Assembly: GCA_009885275.1 (NCBI GenBank)
Contig: VFKY01000277.1
Coordinates: 1-5,222, forward strand
Reading direction: 5' to 3'
From: Verrucomicrobiota bacterium
Lineage (GTDB): Bacteria > Verrucomicrobiota > Verrucomicrobiia > Verrucomicrobiales > Verrucomicrobiaceae
DNA length: 5,222 nucleotides
Shown here: positions 1 through 5,222 of the stretch, piece by piece
Layout: each line of letters begins with the position of its first letter
How positions within the stretch are numbered: the stretch's first letter is position 1
Program-made: the position numbers and the translations under genes
The notes under the pieces: generated by a model
Told to the model about the DNA's origin: nothing
The model's database searches: none
The model's input: only the letters and a program-made list of their open reading frames with translations

Positions 1-936
1 CATCGCTTCTTTCAGGAGCGCGACTTCTTCCATGTCCATACGCCAATCATCACCGCGAGCGATTGCGAAGGTGCGGGCGAAATGTTTCGCGTCACCACCA
101 TTCCCCACGGCAGTCAGGCCAAACAAGATACCGACTTCTTTGGCAAGCCGGCCTATCTCACTGTGAGCGGTCAGTTGCAGGCGGAGGTCTTCGCCAGTGC
201 CTTGAGCAAGGTTTACACCTTCGGTCCCACTTTCCGCGCCGAAAATTCCAACACCGCACGTCATGCCGCCGAGTTCTGGATGATCGAGCCCGAAATGGCC
301 TTTCATGATCTCAACGCTGACATGTCGGTCGCGGAAGAGAATATCAAATACCTTCTGAATTCCCTCTTTGAAACCTGCGGCGAGGAACTGGAGTTCTTCA
401 ATAAATTCGTCGATCAGGGACTCATCACCCGTTTACAACAGACCATGGACAAGCCCTTCCAACGGGTCAGCTACACTGATGCAGTGGAGCTTCTGCAAAA
501 ATGCGGACGCACCTTCGAGTATCCTGTCGAATGGGGACAAAATCTTCAATCCGAGCACGAACGATTCCTCGCAGAAGAACACTTCCAGAGTCCGGTTACG
601 GTTTTCAATTATCCACAAAGCATCAAGCCCTTTTACATGCGGCAAAATGACGATGGCAAGACAGTCGCCGCCATGGATGTGCTGGTTCCCGGCATCGGTG
701 AAATCATCGGCGGCAGCCAGCGTGAAGAGCGTCTCGAACGACTGGAGACGGCTATGCAGGCTCACGGCCTCGACATGGAGACGTATCGCTGGTATTCCGA
801 TCTCCGTCGTTTCGGCTCCGTACCGCATGCCGGATACGGCATGGGCTTTGAACGTTTCCTCATGTTTGCGACAGGAGTGAGCAATATACGCGATGTAATT
901 CCCTTTGCGAGAACGCCAGGTCACGCAGATTTCTAA
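1..936 (+). CDS. asnS: Asparaginyl-tRNA synthetase, 5'-truncated by window edge
   Basis: Class II aminoacyl-tRNA synthetase that charges tRNA-Asn with asparagine in the cytoplasm. The frame is open from base 1 and gives 311 residues. Family members are about 460 residues, so roughly 150 N-terminal residues (the OB-fold anticodon-binding domain) lie outside the window; what is seen is the catalytic domain. Visible landmarks are the early stretch [16 protein letters not shown] (motif 1 region), GQLQAE, motif 2 with [19 protein letters not shown] followed by WMIEPEMAF, the [13 protein letters not shown] block, and motif 3 [12 protein letters not shown] (from base 832) leading to the C-terminal [17 protein letters not shown]. 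The ENSNT-x-RH form of motif 2 separates AsnRS from AspRS. The TAA stop is at 934-936, three bases before the next gene, so the two are probably co-transcribed. No internal damage is visible. Confidence 0.97.
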   Translation, partial: HRFFQERDFFHVHTPIITASDCEGAGEMFRVTTIPHGSQAKQDTDFFGKPAYLTVSGQLQAEVFASALSKVYTFGPTFRAENSNTARHAAEFWMIEPEMAFHDLNADMSVAEENIKYLLNSLFETCGEELEFFNKFVDQGLITRLQQTMDKPFQRVSYTDAVELLQKCGRTFEYPVEWGQNLQSEHERFLAEEHFQSPVTVFNYPQSIKPFYMRQNDDGKTVAAMDVLVPGIGEIIGGSQREERLERLETAMQAHGLDMETYRWYSDLRRFGSVPHAGYGMGFERFLMFATGVSNIRDVIPFARTPGHADF

Positions 937-939
937 GTA

Positions 940-1833
940 ATGTCAGCCTATAGCCTACAACCTAAAGCCTTTTGCCATCGCCTTGCTTTTGAGGTCGGAG
1001 TAATCTTCATGCTCGCCCTGTGCTCTGGTTCAAGTCGCGCTCAGCAAACCGAACCGCTGCGGATCGAGCTAGTCTCTGAAGTGACAAGTGTCCAGCCAGG
1101 TCAGCCATTCTATGTCGGCCTGCACCTTCAACACAAAGAAGGCTATCATACCTATTGGAAGTTCCCCGGTGTCGTCGGTGTGCCCACGAACATCACATGG
1201 AATTTACCCCCTGGCTGGAAGGCTGGTGATATCGAATGGCCGGAACCAGAGCGCGTTTTCATGTTCAAGATTCGTGCTCAAGGTTATCACGGTGAAGTGA
1301 TCTTACCCGTGCTCATCACGCCACCTCAAAAGCTTGAAGACGGTGCTGCCGTAACACTTGCAGGCAAGGCTTCATGGATGTGCTGCAATCGTGAATGCAA
1401 TCCTGGCTTCAAGGATTTGACGCTCACGCTGCCCGTTTCGAACGCTCCCACTGCTCTGAATAAGACAAGCGAAAAACTTTTCGCGCAAGCACGCGCCACC
1501 CTACCTCCACCCATTTCTGAATGGGAAACACGCGCCACGCTCCACGATGGCAAAGTAATATTGCGTCTCGTGCCTCAAACCACAGAGTTAAAGAAACACG
1601 CCGCCAATATCAAAGACCTTTTCTTCTTCACCGAGGATGGATTGATCAATCCCGATAAAGAACAGATCGTTAAACATGAGAGCGATGGTTCGCTTGTTCT
1701 AGAGATGCTCGTCTCTGAGTATGGACCAAAGCGAATGCCTAAAATGTTGATCGGCGTATTGCAGTCCCATGAAGGCATGACCACCAGCGATGTCAGGTCG
1801 GTCAGTTTTTCCACCCCCCTTCTTACAGAATAA
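940..1833 (+). CDS. Exported stand-alone DsbD N-terminal-type (DsbD-alpha) domain protein
   Basis: 297 residues. The N-terminus (about 1-34) looks like a Sec signal peptide, with K/R residues, a hydrophobic stretch around AFEVGVIFMLALCSG and a likely cut after SRA before QQ, so the product should act in the periplasm. The rest matches the immunoglobulin-like N-terminal domain of DsbD/ScsB-type thiol:disulfide reductases: GYHTYWKFPGVVGVPTNITW, PPGWKAGDIEWPEPERV, YHGEVILPVLITPP, then W146-M-C148-C149-N-R-E-C153-N-P-G. C149/C153 would be the redox pair and C148 is an extra cysteine. Full DsbD continues into eight membrane helices and a thioredoxin domain; here the gene stops cleanly and no remnant follows. 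Its redox partner is not visible. Start choice: ATG 940 preserves a plausible signal peptide but has no clear ribosome site. ATG 1009 has GGAG eight bases upstream but would leave only an 11-residue leader, so 940 is preferred. LALC at 25-28 resembles a lipobox but has leucine before the cysteine, which argues against lipidation. Confidence 0.85.
   Translation: MSAYSLQPKAFCHRLAFEVGVIFMLALCSGSSRAQQTEPLRIELVSEVTSVQPGQPFYVGLHLQHKEGYHTYWKFPGVVGVPTNITWNLPPGWKAGDIEWPEPERVFMFKIRAQGYHGEVILPVLITPPQKLEDGAAVTLAGKASWMCCNRECNPGFKDLTLTLPVSNAPTALNKTSEKLFAQARATLPPPISEWETRATLHDGKVILRLVPQTTELKKHAANIKDLFFFTEDGLINPDKEQIVKHESDGSLVLEMLVSEYGPKRMPKMLIGVLQSHEGMTTSDVRSVSFSTPLLTE
945..972 (+). repeat. Four degenerate copies of a 7-base tandem repeat (AGCCTAN)
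   Basis: AGCCTAT, AGCCTAC, AACCTAA and AGCCTTT follow each other without gaps. They lie in the first codons of the DsbD-domain gene, where they would encode part of the n-region of the signal peptide. The repeat is imperfect and may be a decayed intergenic repeat that became coding, or chance. Confidence 0.45.
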
Positions 1834-1842
1834 CACCCTAGC

Positions 1843-1911
1843 TTTGTAGGGCGAGCGCTCCGCTCGCCGTTCCTATTCCTCATGAGGCGAGCGGAGCGCT
1901 CGCCCTACAAA
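1843..1911. repeat. Inverted pair of GTAG-type REP elements (BIME-like)
   Basis: Two perfect 26-base inverted arms (1843-1868 and 1886-1911) flank a 17-base spacer. Each arm is itself a hairpin: GGCGAGCG (1850-1857), loop CTC, CGCTCGCC (1861-1868); and 1886-1893, loop GAG, 1897-1904. The tetranucleotide GTAG sits directly 5' of the left hairpin (1846-1849), and its complement CTAC directly 3' of the right one (1905-1908). GTAG plus hairpin is the known layout of REP sequences mobilised by REP-associated tyrosine transposases (RAYT, TnpA-REP), and two inverted REPs form a BIME. It begins nine bases after the stop of the DsbD-domain gene, so the long hairpin could also end or stabilise that transcript; the bases that follow are A/T-rich (to about 1930) but contain no clean T run. 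No RAYT gene is in the window. Confidence 0.85.
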
Positions 1912-1952
1912 TTACCTTTTCAATTTTTATATCGAAGGTGCAAAAACGAACT

Positions 1953-1981
1953 TTGAACTGCGAACGTGGAAATGATACCCT
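1953..1981 (+). promoter_or_regulatory. Possible sigma70-type promoter giving a leaderless transcript
   Basis: TTGAAC at 1953-1958 and TACCCT at 1976-1981 are separated by 17 bases, the ideal spacing. Transcription would be expected to start about seven bases after the -10 box, at or next to the ATG at 1988. The gene has no Shine-Dalgarno at normal distance (only GGAAA ending 15 bases upstream), which agrees with a leaderless message. This is a by-eye match. Confidence 0.4.
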
Positions 1982-1987
1982 GCGTTC

Positions 1988-2383
1988 ATGAACGCGCTCC
2001 TTTTACCGTTTCGTGGCCTCTGGCTGATTCTTCTCGTGGTGAGCATCACCACCATACAGAGCTGTCAGGCCCAGACCTCCCGCACGGCTGCCTATGCGAC
2101 TAGGGTCAGCTTCAAGAAAGGCGACATCCTTCATTTTTCCGACTTCGATCTCACTTACACCGGCGAGCGTCATGAGGCATCCAAGACTTATCCTCGCGGC
2201 TTTGACTTCCACGATTTCACAGCCACCCACGGCACCGAATCGGTGAAAGTCAGCTGGAGTTCCGGCACCGGAGAGATCGGACCGGCGCTCTTCACCGTCA
2301 GCGGCAAAAGGTTTCAACTCGAACTGCGTCACTCCGACAGGCTCGGAAAACTCAAGGACGATGAGTTGGTGGTAAGCCGATAA
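1988..2383 (+). CDS. Small exported (possibly lipoprotein) protein of unknown function
   Basis: 131 residues. I cannot name the family. Residues 1-28 form a signal peptide: an R at position 9, a strong hydrophobic core (LWLILLVVSITTI), then I23-Q-S-C26, which could be a lipobox for lipid attachment at C26, or a signal peptidase I site after CQA (A28). The mature part of about 103 residues has no further cysteine and looks beta-rich, with the blocks GDILHFSDFDLTYTGERHE, YPRGFDFHDFTA, VKVSWSSGTGEIGPALFTVSG and FQLELRHSDRLGKLKDDELVV. The regular strand-like spacing suggests one compact globular domain outside the cytoplasm. ATG 1988 is the first start after an in-frame TGA at 1973-1975 and precedes the signal peptide, so it is well fixed. 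It is isolated: a REP pair lies on each side, the downstream gene is convergent, and a promoter candidate lies directly upstream. Confidence 0.8.
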   Translation: MNALLLPFRGLWLILLVVSITTIQSCQAQTSRTAAYATRVSFKKGDILHFSDFDLTYTGERHEASKTYPRGFDFHDFTATHGTESVKVSWSSGTGEIGPALFTVSGKRFQLELRHSDRLGKLKDDELVVSR

Positions 2384-2385
2384 AA

Positions 2386-2454
2386 CATGGAGCGTGGATT
2401 TTAATCCGCTGAAACTATCCAATTCCTACGGCGGATTAAAATCCACGCTCCATG
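2386..2454. repeat. Inverted pair of GGAG-type REP elements between convergent genes
   Basis: Two perfect 24-base inverted arms (2386-2409 and 2431-2454) flank a 21-base spacer. Inside each arm GGATT and AATCC can pair into a small bulged hairpin with GC/GC at its base (2392-2409 on the left). GGAG stands at its foot (2389-2392), overlapping the first stem base, and its complement CTCC is at 2448-2451 on the right. GGAG is the second known REP tetranucleotide besides GTAG. The sequence is unrelated to the pair at 1843-1911. The element fills nearly all of the 76-base gap, starting two bases after one stop and ending five bases before the stop of the convergent gene. It could therefore act as a two-way terminator or mRNA end protector, though there is no T run. 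Confidence 0.8.
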
Positions 2455-2459
2455 CTTTG

Positions 2460-3371
2460 CTATTCCTCATTTTCAAACACCGGCTCAAAGACAAACCACT
2501 GCCACCAGTGTTGTTCGATAACCTCTCGCAGAATCACGTTCCACTGATTGGCCGCACCCATTTGCGCAGCTTCTTTGTCTCGATCTGTCACGATCATCGT
2601 GATCGGAGCAAAAGCTTGAACCCGATATCGGCGATAGCCCAGACGGATGATGAAAATAGGATGAATGCTTGTTTTTGCAACCATCGCCAGTGTAAATGGT
2701 CCACGGGGCACTTGCCACGAAACACCATCCTTGAATGCCAATTTTAAAGGTGCCACATCGAACAGAATGCGATCCCCCTGAATGGCAACAATGCCTCCCT
2801 CACCAATCGCGCGTACCAGTTCAACGCCGAGCATGCCACCAGGTTCATTGTAATGAATCACAAAGGCTTCACTGGATTGACGCTTGCGTTTATCATCTTG
2901 AAATTCTTGGTTTTCCTTCTGTCTCTCTGGTGCCCGTACCATGTGAATGGGGTGCTTGAAACGACTGGCAAATACAGGGGCCGCGACATCGTAGTTGCCC
3001 ATGTGTGCGGTCAACAATACAGTGCCCGTCTCTTTTGCCTCCAATTCGTGAAGATACTCCCGCCCCATGATATCCCACGTGATGATTTCCTGTCCCTCTT
3101 GAACACGAGCGCTATCAGTGATCGACCAGGCAAAATTCCAGAAGACTCTGAAGGCGCGAAATTGATTCCCTAAGGCAGTGCTGCCGGACAAGACAAACTT
3201 AAGATTATGAGCCACCGCGTTGCGAGCTTTCCCGCAAAATATCCAAAAAACAAAGGTGGCAGCAAGCATGAAAAATGGCTCCAAAAACCATGGGCAAATC
3301 CTCACTGCCATGTGCAACAGGTGCATCCAGAAGTCACCATAAACAGAGAAGCGGCGGAAAAAGGATTTCAA
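2460..3371 (-). CDS. LpxL/HtrB-like lysophospholipid (lipid A-type) acyltransferase
   Basis: Predicted inner-membrane acyltransferase of the LpxL/HtrB superfamily, which moves an acyl chain to a lipid A-like or other lipid acceptor. With the start used here (TTG 3371, beginning MKSFFRRFSVYGDFW) it has 303 residues, close to E. coli LpxL. Visible parts: a hydrophobic anchor at about 28-46 (WFLEPFFMLAATFVFWIFC), the catalytic H-x4-D box as TAHMGNYD (H123, D128), GGIVAIQGDR (about 192-201), SIHPIFIIRLG, and an aromatic C-terminus HWWQWFVFEPVF. The box has D where LpxL usually has E, as in many lysophospholipid acyltransferases. The start is uncertain: the frame stays open upstream through GTG 3407 to TTG 3488, which would overlap the divergent flavoprotein gene, while ATG 3326 would cut into the VYGDFW region that appears to belong to the domain. 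It is divergent to the flavoprotein, a pairing reminiscent of aryl-polyene/flexirubin loci. The true substrate is unknown. Confidence 0.82.
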   Translation of the reverse strand: MKSFFRRFSVYGDFWMHLLHMAVRICPWFLEPFFMLAATFVFWIFCGKARNAVAHNLKFVLSGSTALGNQFRAFRVFWNFAWSITDSARVQEGQEIITWDIMGREYLHELEAKETGTVLLTAHMGNYDVAAPVFASRFKHPIHMVRAPERQKENQEFQDDKRKRQSSEAFVIHYNEPGGMLGVELVRAIGEGGIVAIQGDRILFDVAPLKLAFKDGVSWQVPRGPFTLAMVAKTSIHPIFIIRLGYRRYRVQAFAPITMIVTDRDKEAAQMGAANQWNVILREVIEQHWWQWFVFEPVFENEE

Positions 3372-3441
3372 TAGCGGAAAACTCAAAGTTAGAAGACCTG
3401 ATGACACCAAATCACTTAATGCGGAATCCTTCAACCTCTGC

Positions 3442-3470
3442 TTGCCAGCAAACGTAAATAGGAGGAAAAT
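3442..3470 (+). promoter_or_regulatory. Weak promoter candidate for the flavoprotein gene
   Basis: TTGCCA (3442-3447), a 17-base spacer and GAAAAT (3465-3470) match the -35/-10 consensus at 9 of 12 positions. Transcription would begin around 3477, only a few bases before the ATG at 3483. It lies in the divergent intergenic region shared with the acyltransferase gene. No convincing promoter was seen for the minus-strand gene. This is a by-eye match in A/T-rich DNA and could be chance. Confidence 0.25.
3460..3465 (+). promoter_or_regulatory. Shine-Dalgarno-like AGGAGG at unusually long distance
   Basis: A perfect AGGAGG ends 17 bases before ATG 3483, against the usual 5-9. The start cannot be moved closer: an in-frame TAA occupies 3471-3473 and no other start codon lies between it and the FAD-binding motif except this ATG. 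Either the long spacer is tolerated or the purine run is not a ribosome site at all. Confidence 0.35.
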
Positions 3471-3482
3471 TAAACCCAACGC

Positions 3483-5027
3483 ATGCAATACACTTACGAC
3501 GTCATCATTATCGGTGGAGCCTTCTCAGGATCAAGCATGGGATTGCTTTTGAAGCGTGCCCGTCCTGAAACGAAAATTTTAATCGTCGAACGCTCCACGG
3601 AATACGATCGCAAGGTGGGCGAATCGGTTTCGGAAGTGGCTGGCTGTTTCCTCACCCGGGTCTTGCGCCTCTCCCACTACCTCGATCACCACCATCTCAA
3701 CAAACATGGACTGCGCATGTGGTTCACCAGCGATAACAATAAGTCGCTCGCAGCCTGCTCGGAGATCGGCGCCTATTATCAGACGAGACTTCCGGCTTAT
3801 CAGATCGACCGATCTCTGCTCGATCAACACATCTACGATCTCGCTACCGAAGCCGGTTGCGAGATGTGGCGCCCCGCAAAAGTGGGTGAGATCAAGCTCA
3901 ACGGGAAAGAAGGTCAGACGGTGGAAATCAAGGTGGGCGAAGAAACCCGCGCCGTCACCGCCAAATGGGTCATCGACGCCTCCGGTAAAGCCGCCACGCT
4001 GGCACGTAAACTCGGTCATTGGCGCAAACTGGACTCGCATCCGACCAATTCCCTCTGGGGACGTTTCCGCAACGTTGCGGACATGGATGGTTACGAATTC
4101 ACCAAGGAACATCCGGAATTCATGAACGCGGTGCGCTCCGCACGAGGCCGGGCTACCAATCACTTGATGGGGCGCGGCTGGTGGTGCTGGATCATCCCCT
4201 TACCAAACGGCGATGTCAGTCTCGGCCTCACCTATGATCGCCGGATCATGGAGGCACCGGAAGGAGCCGACATCCCTGAGAAACTGCTCAATTTTGTGCG
4301 CAAGCACCCCATGGGTCTGGCCTTGTTTGATAAAGCAGAGCCAGTCGCTCATGATGCTCGTGCCTATTCCCACCTCCCCTATTACACGGAACAAACCGCC
4401 GGAGAAGGCTGGGCCTGTGTCGGTGATGCCGCAGGATTCATGGACCCTCTCTACAGTCAGGGCTTGGACTACTGCGCGCACACCACCTACGCCGTCCATA
4501 AAATAGTACTCGAATCCCTCTCCGGCAAAGAGATGACCAATGATATCGCTGCCTACAATCAACTTTTTAACGACAGCTATCAGCGCTGGTATCAATCCAT
4601 TTACCACAACAAGTATCACTACCTCGGTGATGCGGAGCTCATGAATGCGGCATTTTTACTGGATCTCGGCAGTTACTTCATTGGCCCTGTGCGTTCTGTT
4701 TATGAGAATACGGATCGGGAATTTTCTCTGCTCCCCTACTCGGGAATGGCAGGAAAAATGTTCGCGAAATTCATGAGTCTCTACAATCGCCGACTCGCCC
4801 TCATTGCGCGCAAACGCTGGGAGGCAGGAACATACGGCAATATGAATCTTAATCATCGCTTCCTCCTTAAACAGGGGTTCGCACCTGACTTGAAAATATG
4901 GCGACTCTTTCGCAATGGTCTTTGGATCTGGGCAAAGGCGGAGATAAACGCTTTCTTTCTCCCTACTCCCAAGGAAGATACGGCGGTCGTAACGACTCCC
5001 TCCGCAGAGCAAACCATGCCCGCATGA
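3483..5027 (+). CDS. FAD-dependent oxidoreductase of the flavin-dependent halogenase type
   Basis: 514 residues, cytoplasmic (no signal peptide). A Rossmann FAD site lies at the N-terminus (YDVIIIGGAFSGSS, 5-18, with GGAFSG at 11-16 in place of the usual G-x-G-x-x-G) and acidic E36 ends the second strand. GES follows at 46-48, typical of halogenases and geranylgeranyl-reductase-like enzymes; then DASG (165-168) and the second FAD motif GDAAGFMDPLYSQGL (314-328). Two halogenase hallmarks are present: W234-C-W236-I-I238-P239 fits W-x-W-x-I-P, and K74 in NKHGLRMWF stands where the catalytic lysine of PrnA/RebH-type halogenases is expected. The C-terminal third (about 360-495) is aromatic-rich, as in substrate-capping domains of this family. 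Halogenation or hydroxylation of a small or carrier-bound aromatic substrate is plausible; the substrate cannot be read from sequence, and many relatives in pigment clusters have no proven halogenase activity. It is divergent from the acyltransferase. The start is forced by TAA at 3471-3473 upstream. Confidence 0.88.
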   Translation: MQYTYDVIIIGGAFSGSSMGLLLKRARPETKILIVERSTEYDRKVGESVSEVAGCFLTRVLRLSHYLDHHHLNKHGLRMWFTSDNNKSLAACSEIGAYYQTRLPAYQIDRSLLDQHIYDLATEAGCEMWRPAKVGEIKLNGKEGQTVEIKVGEETRAVTAKWVIDASGKAATLARKLGHWRKLDSHPTNSLWGRFRNVADMDGYEFTKEHPEFMNAVRSARGRATNHLMGRGWWCWIIPLPNGDVSLGLTYDRRIMEAPEGADIPEKLLNFVRKHPMGLALFDKAEPVAHDARAYSHLPYYTEQTAGEGWACVGDAAGFMDPLYSQGLDYCAHTTYAVHKIVLESLSGKEMTNDIAAYNQLFNDSYQRWYQSIYHNKYHYLGDAELMNAAFLLDLGSYFIGPVRSVYENTDREFSLLPYSGMAGKMFAKFMSLYNRRLALIARKRWEAGTYGNMNLNHRFLLKQGFAPDLKIWRLFRNGLWIWAKAEINAFFLPTPKEDTAVVTTPSAEQTMPA

Positions 5028-5071
5028 TGTCTCACTCTGTGCCTCCCTTTTTATATTGACCTGAACTCCTG

Positions 5072-5222
5072 ATGCGTCTCCCTCCGAAGAAGTTTATCGC
5101 CACCCCGTTCGCTTATCACCAGGAACTCACGTTACAAATTGAGACGCTGACCAATCTCGGTCATGGCCTTGCCCGTGTCGATGGCTGGGTCGTGATGATT
5201 CCTTTTGCATTGCCCAATGAAA
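5072..5222 (+). CDS. RlmD/RumA-type RNA (uracil-5-)-methyltransferase, 3'-truncated
   Basis: Only the first 50 codons are in the window. After a short basic leader (MRLPPKKF), residues 18-50 read as a TRAM RNA-binding domain: LTLQIETLTNLGHGLARVDGWVVMIPFALPNE corresponds to the beta-strand, G-x-G-x-A-R, DG, and VP-x-ALP-GE pattern found at the N-terminus of RlmD/RumA and RlmCD 23S rRNA m5U methyltransferases. The SAM-binding domain, and the Fe-S cysteines found in some members, would lie beyond the edge, so the exact enzyme and target uridine cannot be decided. ATG 5072 is the first start after an in-frame TGA at 5057-5059 and puts the TRAM domain at the usual place; no clear Shine-Dalgarno precedes it. 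It lies 44 bases after the flavoprotein stop, same strand, with no hairpin terminator between, so read-through is possible. Confidence 0.7.
   Translation, partial: MRLPPKKFIATPFAYHQELTLQIETLTNLGHGLARVDGWVVMIPFALPNE

Noticed and set aside
433..924. Minus-strand open frame of 163 codons opposite asnS
   Set aside because: It lies wholly inside the well-supported asnS catalytic domain, has no recognisable domain, and is explained as a shadow of the coding strand.
2003..2422. Minus-strand open frame of 139 codons opposite the small exported protein
   Set aside because: It runs through one arm of the REP pair at 2386-2454 into the gene region and has no domain, whereas the plus strand has a signal peptide and coherent blocks.
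1873..2470. Identical 11-mer CTATTCCTCAT at 1873-1883 (REP spacer) and 2460-2470 (end of acyltransferase gene)
   Set aside because: A few shared 11-mers are expected by chance in 5 kb, and the flanks do not match.
2394..2747. Plus-strand open frame of 117 codons antisense to the acyltransferase end
   Set aside because: Its N-terminus is encoded by the REP palindrome and its body is antisense to the conserved acyltransferase C-terminus.
3442..3451. Short palindrome TTGC-CA-GCAA in the divergent intergenic region as a possible operator
   Set aside because: Four-base arms are too short to separate from chance, and there is no second copy nearby.
3579..4163. Minus-strand open frame of 194 codons opposite the flavoprotein
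   Set aside because: Fully antisense to the Rossmann/FAD region of a clear gene, with no recognisable motif; treated as a shadow.
5028..5071. Possible terminator between the flavoprotein and methyltransferase genes
   Set aside because: There is a T-rich stretch around 5048-5052 but no stem-loop before it.

Overview
The window looks like chromosomal DNA of a Gram-negative, diderm bacterium of moderate G+C content. The LpxL/HtrB-type acyltransferase, the DsbD-type periplasmic domain and the signal peptides all imply an outer membrane or periplasm. The protein style and the two families of GTAG/GGAG-headed extragenic palindromes fit Verrucomicrobiota best, but that placement is an inference from memory and not a search result.

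Layout. (1) Positions 1-936 hold the C-terminal two thirds of asparaginyl-tRNA synthetase (asnS), cut by the left edge. (2) Three bases later, 940-1833 encodes an exported protein made only of a DsbD N-terminal-type domain with a C-x3-C cysteine pair; it lacks the membrane and thioredoxin parts of full DsbD. (3) The 154-base gap after it contains a pair of inverted REP elements (1843-1911) and a possible promoter placed directly against the next start. (4) 1988-2383 encodes a small exported, possibly lipid-anchored protein of unknown function. (5) A second, unrelated inverted REP pair (2386-2454) fills nearly all of the 76-base gap between this gene and the convergent gene after it. (6) On the minus strand, about 2460-3371 encodes an LpxL/HtrB-like acyltransferase. 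(7) Divergent from it, 3483-5027 encodes a flavoprotein of the halogenase/monooxygenase fold that keeps the GES box, a lysine in the expected place and a W-x-W-x-I-P motif. (8) After 44 bases, 5072 onward begins an RlmD/RumA-type RNA methyltransferase (TRAM domain), cut by the right edge.

How it fits together. The two edge genes are translation housekeeping (tRNA charging and RNA methylation). The interior is accessory: two exported proteins and a divergent acyltransferase/flavoprotein pair. That combination is known from aryl-polyene and flexirubin-type pigment clusters, but no ketosynthase, acyl carrier protein or ammonia-lyase gene is visible here, so the link is only suggestive.

The points most worth following up are the two different REP families side by side, each as a perfect inverted pair, and the halogenase-like flavoprotein. 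No CRISPR array, tRNA, rRNA, insertion sequence or phage gene was seen.
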